Positions 1 to 15,000 of a stretch of DNA of 64,000 nt are shown here, piece by piece. Every line of letters begins with the position of its first letter. Position 1 is the stretch's first letter. This DNA comes from Ottelia alismoides (taxonomy: Eukaryota; Streptophyta; Magnoliopsida; Alismatales; Hydrocharitaceae), in assembly GCA_037367405.1 (NCBI GenBank), contig JAZKJV010011400.1:5640501-5704500 (forward strand). Direction: 5' to 3'. The translations under genes and the position numbers were made by a program. The notes below the pieces were generated by a model, which was not told the origin of the DNA, ran no database searches, and was given only the letters and a program-made list of their open reading frames with translations.

Positions 1-3000
1 TAAAGGTTGCTCGATCATCCGCATCGCGATCAAATGCGTCGCCTGAGGCATCGTAGGTGGTCACCACTGGCGGAGTATTGGTGGGCGCCGTTCCATCATC
101 GGGTGTTCCCTGTCGGATATTGAGATCGTCCATCTCGACAAGCAGCGCGTTGTTCTCGAACGGAAAGCGACCACCATAGATTACGTCGCGCGCAATCCCA
201 CCCAGTAGAAAATCATCACCCAGGCCACCGCTGAGGAAATTCTTGTCGGTGTCGCTGGCATCGAAACGCCCACCAACAATCGATTCCGAACCAGCGCCAC
301 CGAGAACCAAGTCAGGTCCCAAGCCGCCCATCAATACCAGCCGATTAAAGGCCGTTGCGCCTGCTGCCAGGTCTCCACCGCTGATGCCCCAGCTTTCACC
401 GCCCAGCAAGTAGCCTGGATCAGCATGAATAACATCCACATCGTCGCCGCCATCAATAACTGTGCGTTCGATATTGACCGCGCGGAAGAATGCGTATCGC
501 TGCAAGTACTCGCCATCGGAGGCGGCAAAACCCAGGTTGGTTGTGTCCCACACCAAAGTCGATACTTTGTGACGGCCCAGGAATCGATCGAAGCCCAAGG
601 TGACGAAGTCGCGAATGCCGACCCCACCACCGACATAATAGACCTGGTCGACGTCATTGGGATTCTCACTACCGACAAACAGGTCGCTATTGCCATTATC
701 AAATGGTCCGCCATTTTTGGTTGCCAGGTCGTCGGGCACCAACATGAAATAGTTGTTGCCTGTCCCACCCACGATCAAGTCTTCCGCCTGGCGATCATAG
801 CCGCCGGACAGGTAGTCGTTGCCCGCGCCTCCGAATATCCAGTCTTCGCCGCTGCCGCCCAGCAAGTGGTCATTGCCTTCACCGCCCAAGATGACATCTC
901 GACGAATGGTCTGCGGTGCAGCCAACCTGGTAACGATGGACTCACGCGCGTCCAAACGGGCACCGCGACTGCCCATGCGCAGGCCGGTAGAGGAATACAA
1001 TTCATAGTGAGTATCGGCGTCGGCCAGGGCTACGTCCACTTCGCCGTCACGTCGCCAGCCCGAATCGACCCGCACGCGATAAGTGCCACGCGGCAGACCT
1101 GCCAGGTCTAGTGTCGCTTGGGGATCCGCATCGGTAGAGGTGGCTTCCTGCAGAACGGCGCCTTGGCTATCGAGCAGTTGCAAACGCAGCTGGTTCTCGG
1201 GCGAGGCCACATACTTGGTCGGCTGATACTCTTTCAGCACGCGCAGGCCGATCGCCTCTCCCAGTTCGCCTGGCTCAGAAAGACTGAATTGGTAGAAGCG
1301 GGCCGCCTGGTCGGCAGTTGTCCCTGTGGGCGCAGAGCCGGGGCTGATCGTTCGATTATCGGCTACCATCAGATCGATGTCGTTGATCAAGAAGGGAGCC
1401 GTCTGGCTACCGTTTCCTGTGAGCGTTTGCGAGATATTCAATTGCAGGTCATAACGCGCAGGTCCATCTGCGGTAACCTTCAAGTAGTAGTCGCCTGAAA
1501 GACCACCGGGTAGTACCAAAGGCGCGTTGCCATTGGCATCCGCTTTGACTTCATTGGTGTCGGCGTCAATCAACTGCACAGCCAGCGTTCGAGTGGCCAC
1601 GTGAGACACGGCCATCAAGTTGCCACTGGCTCCGTCGAGCGACAGTTTGAACCAGTCACCTTGGGTGGCGCGAGCCTGGCCTGGGAGCGTTAAGTCCACA
1701 ATCTCTCGAACAGAGGCTGGCGAAGGTAGCCAGTAAGCATTGTTCGCATTGATGTTGGGGGTTGAGGAACTCTCATAGAGATCCGGAGTCGAGACACTGG
1801 CATAGCTGAGCGAATATTCGCCCGTGATCCCGTCGAGATCTTGCACGCGCACGTGATAAGTCACGCCAGTCGATAAGCTTGATAAATCGATCGTCGCCAA
1901 TTGATCGGCGGTGATCGCTGTGGCGACTCGAAAGCCTGCATCTGCCTCTTCGATCGGACCGGCTATCAGGTTCATCAGGGCAACTTCCGCTACTGTTGGC
2001 CGAGCAGCAGAGTCTGATGCCAGGCGATCAGCCGAGTAGACCAAGTTGTAAGTCCGCCCCTTGGTCAGGATAACATCGCCGGCGGTTTTAAAATCGGGCC
2101 CAGTCTCTTGCGGTATCGTCAACGAGAAGGGCACATTGCTGGTTCCGACATAATCGGTCAGCGTGTCCCAGGCAGGCGCCAAACCGCTGTAGACATCGAT
2201 TTGCAGCCGTTGTGGTTTGGCGATGTAGGTCGATAGGCCAGAAGCCTTTTGAGCCCCGACACCGCCGGCAGTCAGTTGCAACACGTCACCAGCCAGGGGA
2301 GCTGAGCTGAGCGTAAAGGAGTACCAGTCGACTTCCGAACCCTCATGCTCGTTGACATCTGTCGCGCTATCGATGGTCAAACCGGTGAACTGGCGATCGA
2401 CTCGCGCGCCATTATTGTTCCCGTCTACATCCAACGTTCCCAGCGACCGAGACGTGCCCGGGGTGTCATTACGGCTGGCAAACTTGTCGGTCTGGTCGGG
2501 CAAGTAGGCCAGGCGAGGTTCCATTCGCACCAGGTCGTTACCGCTGCCCGCATCCACCCAAACTGATTTTTGAACCGTTTCACCGACTAGAACCGTATCG
2601 TTACCACCTAGCGTATCGACCAGGATCGCCAGGAAGTCACCCTCAGGCGGCAATACGGTTACGCCCAGATCGGTTTCACCGATGGCGCTCAGACCTTTGT
2701 CGCGGCGCTGTTCTGGAGTCAATTGGAATAGACGACCGGTGACTGGGTCCCAGCGATAACCGACGTTCTCGACATCGAAGAACTGCTCTTGATTGCCACC
2801 GACATTGGCAGATGGGTCATTAACATTGTTGTTGTCAGTGACCGGTGCGAAGAGGGATTGGCCGATTTGGTAGGAGAGTTTGAGGTTGAATGAGCCGGAC
2901 TGGCGAATCGTGACGATATGGCGACCGTACATCGGGCTGGTTGGATCGGTGACATAGTCAATTTGAACCGTATCGTCCGACTCGCTCAGACCCGTACCAG

Positions 3001-6000
3001 CTCCGACATACCAGATGGCATCCGTTTGCCTGGCATACTCTTTCCAGGCGTCATCCTGTTCCCAAGGCATTTGGCCTGCACCGAACAGTTCGCCGCGATA
3101 CGTATACAATGCGTCGCCATTGGCTCCTCCGCCACCGTTGCCGTACAAGAAGTCCAAACCGGTGCCACCGTAGAGTTGTTCAGAGTTGGCCGAACTGTTT
3201 CCTAACATTCGGTTCAGCCCGGTATCCTCGCGCGCACCTGCAGCGGGATTGGAAACCGGTTTGCCATCGGCGTTTCTAAAGACACCGAAATTGGCGGGAG
3301 ACAAGTTGGCTTTGGCAGGTGTGTCATTTCGCATCAACGCATTGCGAATGACTTCGTCGGTGTAGTTACCTGTAAAGCTGTAATTCAGCGTGGGATTAAA
3401 CGACCAGGCGCTCAGGACATTATCGCCAGAGCCGCCGACCAGATCGTCGAAGCCAGCGCCTGCGTACAGTTGGTCAAAGTCGAACCCGGCGTTGCCGTTA
3501 AAGTAATCACCCCACAACCGATCGTTGCCCGCAAAGCCATAGATGCGATCGCTGCCAGGGCCACCATCCAAGCGATCATCGCCAGGCGAGCCCAAGAGAA
3601 TGTCGTTACCCGGTCCACCACCGACCATGGCTGTGTACGAGACACCTGTCTCGCCCCCGGTCGTTTGCGTTCCCGTCAAGCCTTGAACTGACAAGGCGTC
3701 ATCCCCCATCAGCCCGGCAATCTGAATCTGTTCCACGCTAGGCATGATGCCTGCCATGATTGGGCGAGGGTTCGTAATTGGATTGAGCAGTTGCCCCGTA
3801 ACTGGATCGCGACCTGTACCCGAGCGGTAGGTAACCTGCAGATTGCCCGTTGAGAAGTCGCCTGACAAGAAGATGTCATCATCGAACAGTGGGTTACCGT
3901 TAGGAGCCGACTGTGCATCACCTTGCAACAGGACTATATCGGCCCATTGATCGTTGGCCACGTTATCTACAAAGTTGCCCAGGTTGGTACCGGTGACTTC
4001 ATGACCAAACAGTTTGTCACCACCGGTGACTGCGTAGTTATTGGCGACATCCAACGTCAGAATATCAATACCCGATCCGCCGATCAGGGCATCGTTACCA
4101 TCATTGCCTTCCAGCCAGTCGCCATCTTCGTTGCCCCGCAAGATGTCATTTCCGCCGCCGCCGAAGAGTTGATCCTGACCGAAACCGCCCAGCAGAATAT
4201 CGCTACCGCCCACGGTGGCGGCGCGCACGTTTCGCGCATACAGCGGTCCATCGACATAATCGCCATGGAGGAAGTCAGCCTCTTGGCCACCGTCGAGCAA
4301 ATCCTGACGCAAGTTGCCATACAACAAGTCTTCACCTGAGCCACCGATCAAGTGATCGCCGACTTGAGCAGCTTCGATGGCCGCATCGTAACCGGCAAAC
4401 GCATAGAGCGTATCTTTGCCTGAACCGCCCCACAGCACCTGGCCAGCCTGGCCTATGCCGTTGCCGTTGGGTGAGCCTGTATCACCAAAGACCAGGTCAT
4501 CGCCTTCGTCGCCAAAGAGCAGATCCAATCCATCGCCGCCGCGCAAGATGTCGTTGTTCAGACCACCGCGAATCACATCATCGCCACCTTCGCCAATGGC
4601 CTGGCCGGCACCACCCAGCAAGCGGTCATTACCGCGGCCACCGTCGATGTAGTCGGCTCCGGTACCGCCATCGACGAAGTCAGCGTCGCCGCCACCGAAA
4701 ATCCAGTCTGTGCCATCACCGCCCATGAGCGTATCGAAGCCGTCACCATCACCTGCACCCAAGTTCGTAGCCATGCGGCCACCCACACTAAAGTTCAGTA
4801 CATCGATGGGAACGACTTTTTGAGTACTACCCGTATAGCTGATATTACGATTGGCCGCTGAGATGGAGCTGGCATTGGCTAACTCCGTAGGTACCGCAAA
4901 GCTGGCCGAACCGGTGACGCTCGCAGCCGTCAAGTCGAACTTGGAGGCGAACCAGCCAAAACCGGTTTCTGGATCATCGATCTCCGACCACAGCGGCGGC
5001 ATCGAGGTGGTAAACGTGCCGATACCCCAGATAGCCATGATGTCATCGGGCAAGCCACCCCACAACAAGTCACGACCTTGATCGCCCAGCAGCGTATCGT
5101 CTCCAGCATCTCCAATAACCAGGTCATGGTCGGAGCCACCGCTCAATTGATCGTTACCTCGGCCGCCCAAAAGGATATCGTTACCGGCTTCACCATTGAC
5201 GGTGTCCACACCGTCGCCGGTTTGGACAAAGTCACGGCCACCGCCAGAGCGAATGAGATTGTTACCGCCGGTACTGATGATGATGTCTTGGTCATTGCCA
5301 GTGGTGATCGTGTCGTTACCGGTCAGCGTGACCACCGTTGAGGGACCGTTACCGAGCTGGATCGTGTTGTCACCATCGCCCGCCAGTATGTACTTGTTGC
5401 CATTACCAATAGTGATCCTGTCATCATCGTCCAGCGTATCTACGGTGGCGTCACCGTTGCCAAGTGTGATGACATTGTTACCAGAGCCGCCATGGATAAT
5501 CTTTGTTCCGTCCCCTACGGTGATCTGGTCCGCGCCACTACCGACTGTCACGGTCGTGGTACCGCTACCGACGTTTCCAGCCGTGACGACGTTCCAGCCT
5601 TCACCCGCGTTGATAGTCTTGGCGCCATGCCCGGTTGTAATCGAATCGCGACCGCCCAAAGTCGTGATCGTTTCAATACCATCGCCTGTGATGACGCGGT
5701 TGTCGCCAGCGCCAGCGCGTATCTCTTGAGGATTGGCAATGGTGCCGCCAGAGCCCGCTTCGATCGTGTCATGCCCGCTGCCGGTAGTGATCGTGTCATA
5801 ACCGCTGCCGGTCACTACAGTGTTTTGGCCGTGACCTGCATCGACAGTGTTGTTACCGTGGCCTGCGCGAATATCGTCGTTGCCTGACTCGGCCGTAACT
5901 TCATCGTTGCCGTCGCCCGAACGGTAAACGTTGTTACCCATACCCAAATGGGCTTCATTGTGGCCGCCGAGTGTGTAGACGGTATCCGAGCCACTGCCAG

Positions 6001-9000
6001 ATTGGATCACATCGCGACCGACGTCACCGTAAATTGTGTCGGCTTGAGTTTCGTCAGCGACGCCGCTGCCGGTCGACTCCAAGTCGCCAAAGATTGTGTT
6101 GACGTCGTCGGCTGAGCCACCACCTTGAGTATTGATACCGCCGTAGATGCGATCGCGGCCCTGGGCACCTATCAGTTTATCGCTGCCGGTGCCACCGAAG
6201 ATCTCATCGTCGTCGGGGCCACCATCCGCCTGATCCGATCCGGGCCCCATATCGATGGTGTCGTTACCTTCGTGGCCCCAGGCAAAGTCGACGCCTGTAC
6301 CGGCATCGATTCTGTCATTGCCGCCACCGCCGTAGATGTAGTCAGATCCTCGATCACCGATCAGTGTATCGGCACCGGCCCCTGATAGTCCGGCGACGCT
6401 ATAAGGAAATTCGCCGGTACGATTTACGGTGGCACTATCGCCAATAATCAGGTCGTCACCGCGATCGCCGTTGATTTGATCGTTACCCAGTCCTCCGATC
6501 AGAATGTCATCATCGAAGCCACCAAGAATGTTATCGTCGCCGCCTTGACCTTCGACGTAGTCGTCCCCGCGACCAGCATCGATAACATCACCATCATCAC
6601 CGCCGAAGACGCTGTCGTTACCGCCACCTGCTTCGATACGATCTGCGCCTGAGTTGCCGTGTATCTCGTCGTCGCCCTCGAGTCCCTTGATAAGGTCTCG
6701 GCCGGAACCGCCATGCAGTACATCACGGATTGGCGAACCGGTGATTTCGTCATCTCCACCGCCTCCATAGACGGTGCCACCGCCCGAACCCAAGAAAATC
6801 TTGTCACGACCATCGTTACCAGCTTCGGTCTCACTGTCGCCGTAGACGGTTGCAGGACCGTCGGCAGTACGAATCATATCGTTGCCACTGCGACCATAGA
6901 CCGTGACTGGTACGTTCAGCCCCTCGAGCACCGTGAAGCGATCGTCACCCTGGCCGCCGTCGAAGAGAATGCTACTGAAGTTGGCCAGCGGATGTTTCTC
7001 TGGATCGCGCAGCAGGGGGGAAGTCACGATGACCTTGTCACTATCATCCCCAGTACCTTTACTGATCGTAAACTGATCGTTCCGGTCGGTAGTACGGAAT
7101 TTCAGTTGGCCACCTTCGATGAACGACAGCGATTGAACGTTTTCATCCGGCCGGGGTAGCGAGAAATCCAGCAAGACCACTTCCGCCAATTCATATTCGT
7201 CGCCAGCTACCTTGACCCATTTGCCGAAGGCACGAAAGCCGATTTCATAGTAGGCAAACAGTTTGGCCGAGAGTTGCCCAGATACATCGAACACATGGAT
7301 CGGCCCCAGATCGAAGTTGTCCTTCAATTCCTGGAAACGTATCTTTCCATCGTTGTTGTTGTCGTGCAGGTCGAAGAATACATCCAGGTAGATACCACCG
7401 CCAGCGCCCACGCGGGCCACCACAATATTGACTTCGGCTGCGACCTTCAATGCGCCTGAGAGTGTGAGTTCTGGTACGTCGGCGCCAGTGCCATCGACGC
7501 TGGCTGTATCGCTGATGAAGAAACCATCGAAGATCTTGGTTGCGTCTGAGTAACCGCTGGCCACAAATTGCCGGGCTCCATAGGTATCAAATCCAAAAGC
7601 GAAATCAGCTACCGCTCCGACAGTGCCGGTAATGCGCGCGCCCACCGGGCCCCAGATCGGATAGAACTGGCTGTACTCGAATTGGGCTTCCAGACGTGGC
7701 ATGTCGTAACCGAAGAGCGTCACGTCTTGACCCAATAACAGTCCGAAGGCCGATGCGGGATTCTCCAGAATCGGGAAACGGAAGCCTCCGCCAGTTGCCG
7801 ACGTGGCACTAGTGAACGCTTCGGATTGTTGACCGCCAGTTGTCTTGATCTGGTTCTTGATACCGTTGAAGTCCACGTTGTTGAGCGGGTTGGTGCGTGG
7901 AGCCAGGTTACCGCGGCCGCGCGAGAGCGAAGCCAAGGCACCATCGACACTGAAGCTACCCAAGTTGATCCAGTTGGTAGCCCCAACGGCTCCTTGGAGC
8001 ATTTCCGCCAGTTCAGAGATGTCTTGAACCGCATAGATAAAATCGTTGTAGTCGCCGTAGCCGAAGAAGTCGGCCAGGTCGAGCAATGTAGTTGGACCAG
8101 CCAAATCACTGATCACAGGAATAGGCGCAGTGAGGACATCGAGAATGGGTCGTACCGGTTCCAGCGCATCGTTGACGTTCTTGACAATGGGGCCCAGGAA
8201 ATCGCTGAAGAACGATCCCAAATTCATTTGCACGTCACCGAATTCCACTTTCGGTGCCGACGAGAGATCCGCAAATGAATTGACGGTCCAGTCGATGTCG
8301 AAACCAGTTCGCAGCTGAGGCAGACCACTGACACCGTTGACGCTGGCAGTCAGCGTCCAATCAATGATGGCTGCTTTGTTGTTATCGATGCCACCTTCGA
8401 GCACGTTGCCAGAGAATGAGGTGGTTAGCGGGGCAGAGAAAATCTCGCCCAGTCCGATGCGATTGTCGGGACCTGGATCGAGGTCGATATCAAACTCACC
8501 CGCAGCTTCAGTTCGATTATTGGCCACTTTGAGATTCAAGAAGCCTAACCTGGCATCAAAATCACCTCCCAACAGTTCGGCCTTGAAGTCGATATGCAGG
8601 TCATCCGTTTTACGTGTGCCGTTAGCGTTGTTGCGCGATAGCTTCAAGTAAACACCGGTGTTTTTGTCTATACCGATACCGACATCGATCTGCCAGTTGG
8701 CGCTCAGATTGAGCGACATCTCGTTGGTCGTCAGCCCCAGTCCGGGCAAGTTCATATCGAACTTGAGATCGTTGGCGGCGATGGTTCCGCCCATCGATAC
8801 TTCAAACTCCACCGTGGTCGATGTTTGAGTGACCTGGATGTCGTTCTGTGTTAAACCTGCTTGCCCGTCCCTCTCTTTCAGCACGTTGATCCCGGTCAGT
8901 TTGTCAAATAACTGACTACGGAGAATTCCCACTGCGTTATTGCCAATCAAACTTGTCGGATCAATCTCGTCGATTTCTCCTCGCAGGTCCAGGATGAATC

Positions 9001-12000
9001 GAGACAAGTCTCCCAGTTGATTGCCGATCACAGGCAGTTTGAGGTCATCCAGTTTGTCGACCAGCTTTTCTTCGAACAGTCCCAGGACAGAGTCCCAACC
9101 GTCGAGAAACACCGACATGTCGGTCGTAAAATCGACGCGCGAAAGGGCGTCCTGGAAGGGTGGCAGGCTCACGTTAAAACTGCCAACGGGATCCTGCATG
9201 TTCGCCGACAAACCGATGTTGCCAATGAAGCCCGACGGGGTGACGTGGACCGGCAACACTGCTTGCATCTGGCCAACAATTTCAGTCTGCAGTGAGCTGA
9301 GCGAAAGTCCATCCAAATAACGTCGCCCCGACGTATTAACGCTGCGCAGTTTGGCTGTGAAGCGCGCAGGATTAGCCTGTGCAGTACCATCATCCAAACG
9401 CACTGATCCGTTGACGATACTGGCACTCAGAGGACCAATCGCAGCTTTCACATTGATAGCCGTAGGCGTGCTGAGCTTGGCCGTTACCGCCAAGCGAGTA
9501 CCCATATCGATCAGGGCAGTGGCATTTTCGTTCTGGGGCGTTACTGCATACAGGAAAGGACGCAGATCATCTGGGTCGGCCAGATCGATACCGATGGCCA
9601 AGACAAAATCTGCTCCCAGATTCGCATTGACGCGTCCTTCACCTTTCAAGGCTGCAAACTTGCCCAGGTCCTGATTACCGCTGAGCAAATCAAAGTTCAG
9701 GGGCAAAGAACGCGAGGCAGTTTCAGCAATCCGCACCACTACCTTGAGCGCTTGACCGTCCAGCTTCAATGCCAGGTTAGATCCTGGAATATTCAGGCCA
9801 GTCTCCAAGGCCATTTCTAACTCGTGCAAGGCTGCTTTGGGTTTGTTTTGTAACTCATCCAGGGTCGCGCTGAGCTGGTCGGCAAAGTCCAAGATGTCGT
9901 TGATCGACACATTGGTGCCGGGTAAATTTTCGCGCAGCGCATCGAGCTCTTCAAACGATCGCAGCAGTTCCACAACCTGTCGTAGCGCATCCAAGATGCT
10001 GGCTTGGTAAATCGGCTCGCCAGTGATCACGTTCTCGACTGCAGCCATACCTGCCCAACCAAGCTGACTGAGAATGTTCGAGCCATTGAGAGCACTAATA
10101 CTAAAAGTACGATTACCGCTAGTGTTGTCGAACAGTTCCAGCCCACGGCCGTCGCGGGTGAAGTTCAGCGTCAGCTTGCCACCAGTCTGGATTCGAATGG
10201 CATCGATTAAATCCTGAAAGCTCTCGAGCGGTTTCAAGGCTGGACCGGTAGCTGTAGGATCGATAAAGCTGAAGTCCAATTGAATTGGATTGGCCTCTCC
10301 ACGCAGTTGAACGCGTACTTCGGGCAGATTGTTTCGCACGTCAAGCGCACCGTCCAGCACGCGCTCGATTCGCAAATCACCCCGAAGTCCAAAAGCGGAG
10401 AAGTTCTCAAAACCTTTCAAATTATCCATGCCGCGCAGATGGATCGTTGGTTCGGTACCTTCATGGATGTCCGCCCAAGACACGATCACTGCGGCATTGC
10501 CAGGCAGCGACAGGCCAGGAATCGTGCCTGTCAATACGACGGGCAATTCGAGATTCAAATCACATTCCAGCAGAGGATCCCCGATGATCTGCTGCGCATC
10601 CGAATCGAGCATTTCGCTCAAGTACAAGCGTCCATCGCTATTGGGATCGGTTAGTGAGAGAGAGAGCTTGGCGCTGGCTTCACCTTTACCGTTGACAATG
10701 CCCACGCTCGCTGGGCCAAAGCTAGCCACAGCATCGATATCTTTGGCGGTCGCCTGTACGGACAGGTCAACCGAAAAATTGTTGACATAGAATCGATTGG
10801 CCAGGGACTGACCATGCAAGCCGCTACCATTGATCACACCATCGTCAACATCATCGATGCCGTTGTTCGGTTTACCATCGCTGTCCTGGTCGGTGCCGCG
10901 CAAGCCCAGGATCAAGGCCGCCATTGAGCTATCAGCTCCTTCGATGGTGAATCGTCCTGCGCTGGAGTCCCCGCCACTGACGTGGCCCAGATCGCGCACA
11001 TTCAGATGGTCAGGGGCCTGAGGATCAATCCAAACCGCGACTCGACGCGAACTAGCGTCATTAGCGACTGTGCGCGAGGCTGTCTCGATACGATTGATAA
11101 CGTCTCCGACCGTGGCTACATCGCGCAAGCTGACGCTAAAGGCTGAATCGTCTGAGAGCACCACGCGCAGATGCTGGCCGAAACGCGTGCCTGACTGTAA
11201 CCCCAAACGTCGCAATCCGTAGTAGTCGCCAGCGACCGAACTGTCGGCTAACTCAATCGAGCCGATACTGGCGCCAGGCACGCGAATGGTCAACACCGGG
11301 GTGCCACTGCTGGAATCTACGCTTGCCGTTACTCCACCGGCAAAAGAACTGGCAGCCAGCGCGGCCTGGATCGCATTTTGGATATCGAGCGCCAAATCGC
11401 CCAATGAGCTGTTAGTCGTAGTCGCCGCCGCGGGAATGAGTACTTCGAACGCATTGTCGTCAACTTTCAATGCAAAGCGTATGTCCTTGCTGAAGGTAAA
11501 CGACGATGTTGGCTTGAGCGACGAACGTATGCCCGACTCAAAACCGCCGCCCCAGGTAGGCAAACTGGATAGCGGCGTGGTTGCGTCAAGAGTAAAGCCA
11601 GTACCGATATTCGATAGATCGATACCAAAATCGAAACTGCCTTGCGCACGACGCCATAGATCAACGGAACTGTTAGAGGCGATACCGGTCAGTCCACCCC
11701 ACGAGTTACCCATTGCAATGGACGAAGAACCCAAGAGTGTCTCACTGACAAAGTTCAAGCTGCTCGAGAGCGTGCCCAAGTTGCGGTTGTATACCAAGCC
11801 GAATTGAGAGGGCGAGAGATTCAGTGCCTCGCGTATCAACTGCTCCAAATCTTGGAGTGTTTGGAATCGAAGTTGATCGACAGCCTGGTTGTTGCCAAAA
11901 CCCAGCCGCGCTAGACCCGGTGTGGTTTGCCCTTCCTTGATCGCCACGCGAATCCCATTGACACTCGAGTCGGTCGAGTAGATCGCCAGCTTACCATCGA

Positions 12001-15000
12001 CCACCGTAGCCTTCACCAAACCGGCAAAGTCGGTGCCTTCCAGTCCCGCAGCCAGAGCGCTGGAAAGATCGGATGCCAGGTCGCCCAGTGTGCTGTTGTT
12101 CTGAGTGATCGTGGAGCTAAGTGTGATGGTTTTGGTGAGGTTATCGCTCAGGGTCAATTCGAACTGGGTATCGTTGCTAAAGGGCCCGACGCCTTGAGGT
12201 GCGGACTCGGCAACCAGCCGGACTTCCTGGAACTTGCTGAACAGCAACTTGGAAAGTTCTTCGCCCAGATCAGCTGCTTGTCCAAATGAGCCACCACCTA
12301 AGGGCAGCTTGTTCTTCAATTGACCGATGTTTCCCAGTCCCGATAGCCAATCGGCCAACTGGCTGGCAGTATCTGCCAGCGACTTGGGAGTCAGCTTGCC
12401 CAGTTGGTCAAGGATATCGTCCAGATCGCCGGCCGGAGTGGCTGTTGGCTGGCCACCGTTCAATCCCAACAAGACTTTCAGTTCACCGGGAATGGGTTGG
12501 CCGGCCAAGGTCGAGGTGAAGTACAGCACGCCATTGAGGTCGCACGTCATATCGATCGCGTAGTCTTCACCGACTGCATGCGTGTCGAGTTGAGCGATCA
12601 GCACTGACTGGCCAGCATTGAGCGTTGCATCAAAGGTGGCCGAAGCAGTAATGAAGCTGTTGGTAGGACCAGGATTAGTCAACGTTCCGGAATCGATAAT
12701 GCTGCCACCGAGCAGACCAGCCTTGGCATCGATCAGAATGGTATCGACCAAGATGTTGACATCTGCGCCGAACTCGTGCAATTGAACAGCGAGTGTCTCG
12801 CTCTTGGGTTTCGAAGTTTTGTTATCCCAAGTGACCGTAAAGTCGAGGCGTCCATTGACGCTGGCTTGAGCGGCGATGTCACCATTCAAGGAGACACCCC
12901 ACTGGGCCAGGGCTTCGGCGAAATCGAATTGGCGATTACCAGTGGAGGCGCGTCCGTTGAGCGAAAAGTGCATGGCCGATTTACCAGTGCTTTTTTCGTA
13001 TTGGGCTTGGACCGCTACCGACCAGGTAGTCCAACCCATCTTGAACTGATCATTGCGCTGGGTCGCCTGGGATAAATCAATGACCAGGTCCACGGCCTCG
13101 ATCGCGCCGCCGGGTGTATAAGCTTCGATAATGAATTTGGCATTTGTCGGCAGTAGCTGTTCGCTGTCAGGCGAGAACTCCAGGCTGTGAACTGCGGGCT
13201 GCAGTACATTGTCGACCGTCAGTCGAGCGTTCCATTTATGAGCCTGAGGTGTCTTGATAAAGTACAACGTGGCGTTGTGAGCCTGGCCAACTGAATCAAA
13301 GACAATCAAGTCGTGCGAAAAGTTGTAGCTGGCGGGATTTTCAGGCGAGAATACTCCAACGCTCGGCTGGGCGGAGAGTTTCGGCAGATTCAGAAACAAG
13401 GAAGTACGAGACTGGCTGAGTTGTTCTGCCAGCACGGAGGGTGAAGGTCCCAGACCAAGCTGGCTTTTGAGTTCATCCAGGATTGATCCATCGCCGGTCA
13501 GCACGTGCGTGAGTCCCAATGAATCCGAGAGCGTAGCTGGTTCAGCATCTTCTGCGTTCGGGTCCGCTTCAACCAGAGCCGGCAATTGTTTGTTGAGCTC
13601 GGTGTTAATAAGCTGGCTGAGCCAATCCAGAACTTCCTGAAGGCCGCTGTTGACATCATCGCTCACTACCGCTGCAGGAGCCGGAGGGAAGAATGACACC
13701 TCCGGTGGGTTGAACGCGACATGGATACCACCGCTGAAGGCAGGATCGAGGCTGGCGATCGGACTGATGCGCCCAGCGTTCAGAGCGTTCACAATATCGG
13801 AGTTTGAGGTGATGACCTCCTTGAGCGTAACTCCCGAGGGCGAGTGCAATTCCAGCCCATTTATCAAACGTACAACATCGGCTTCGGGCTGAGAGAGAGA
13901 GCCATTACCTGTAGCCGGCACGCCGCTGGCAGGCGCGAGCACGAAATCGACTGCCATGCCCGCATCGTGGCCGGGATGAGCGAGCGAACTGGGGCCGCTC
14001 TCTGAACTCATGGATCCAACAACAATGGGCAACTGAATTGGATTAGAACCAGTTTTCAATGCCGAGGCGGTAGCCAGAATCGTATTGATGACCCAATCGG
14101 TGGCGTAATGCAGTGGTGGCGCATCCTCTGGGAAAGGACCTACTTCAGTGTCGATATGATCGCTGAGATTGTCGCTGAGGTAAGTCCAGCGCGGTCCATT
14201 CACCGCGTTGATGTAGTTGAACGATGCACCAGAAACATCATTGGCCTCGGCGAATGCAGAATTGGTCACCGATGCCCGGAAGAGTCCTGCAGCGTGTCGA
14301 GTATGCGGACCCACGATACCGTCGACAACCAGCAGTTGGCCTGTTTCGTCTGGGTAGTTCCAGAATCTTAAGCGCTGTTGCAGCTGAGCCACTTCCAAGA
14401 CGCTCGCACCTTGGCTGGGAACCTTTTCCGCGTCGTTGATGGTGCCTGCACCGGCCACCACTGAGAGAGCGTATTGATTGGCTTCGAAGAGTGAATAACC
14501 GTTGCCAGCTTCCGATAGCACCCAGGCACGTTGGCTGGCTGTGTCGTGAATCAACCACTGCTCGATCGTTTCCGTCTGGCTCAACTGGATGTGCCGAGCT
14601 TGAACAGAGGCCGTCGTAGGCAGGATCGGTATCAGACTGCCGTTGAGTGCGTCACTTAGCCTGGCTTGCAAGAACTCGATCTTGTTGGCAGCGATGCCAT
14701 TGAGGTAGGTAGCAATACCTGCTGGATCGGCTACGATCGCTAATTCCAGCCCGTGGCGATACCACAGCTTCATTCCGCCTTGGTAGCCTGGCTCCAGACC
14801 GCCGTCGAGCGTGCTGCCCAAAGAAATTGTTGGAGGAGCCAGGTACAATTGCCCGCTGGTGGAGAAGCTGACCGAATCCACACGATCGCTCAACAGGGCA
14901 TATGCAATCGGCTGGCCATTGTAGTTCAGCTCATAATCACCGCGCAGTGGATTGCGGGCCACATCGATTCTGATGTTTGTACCCGAGCTATTGACCAGGT

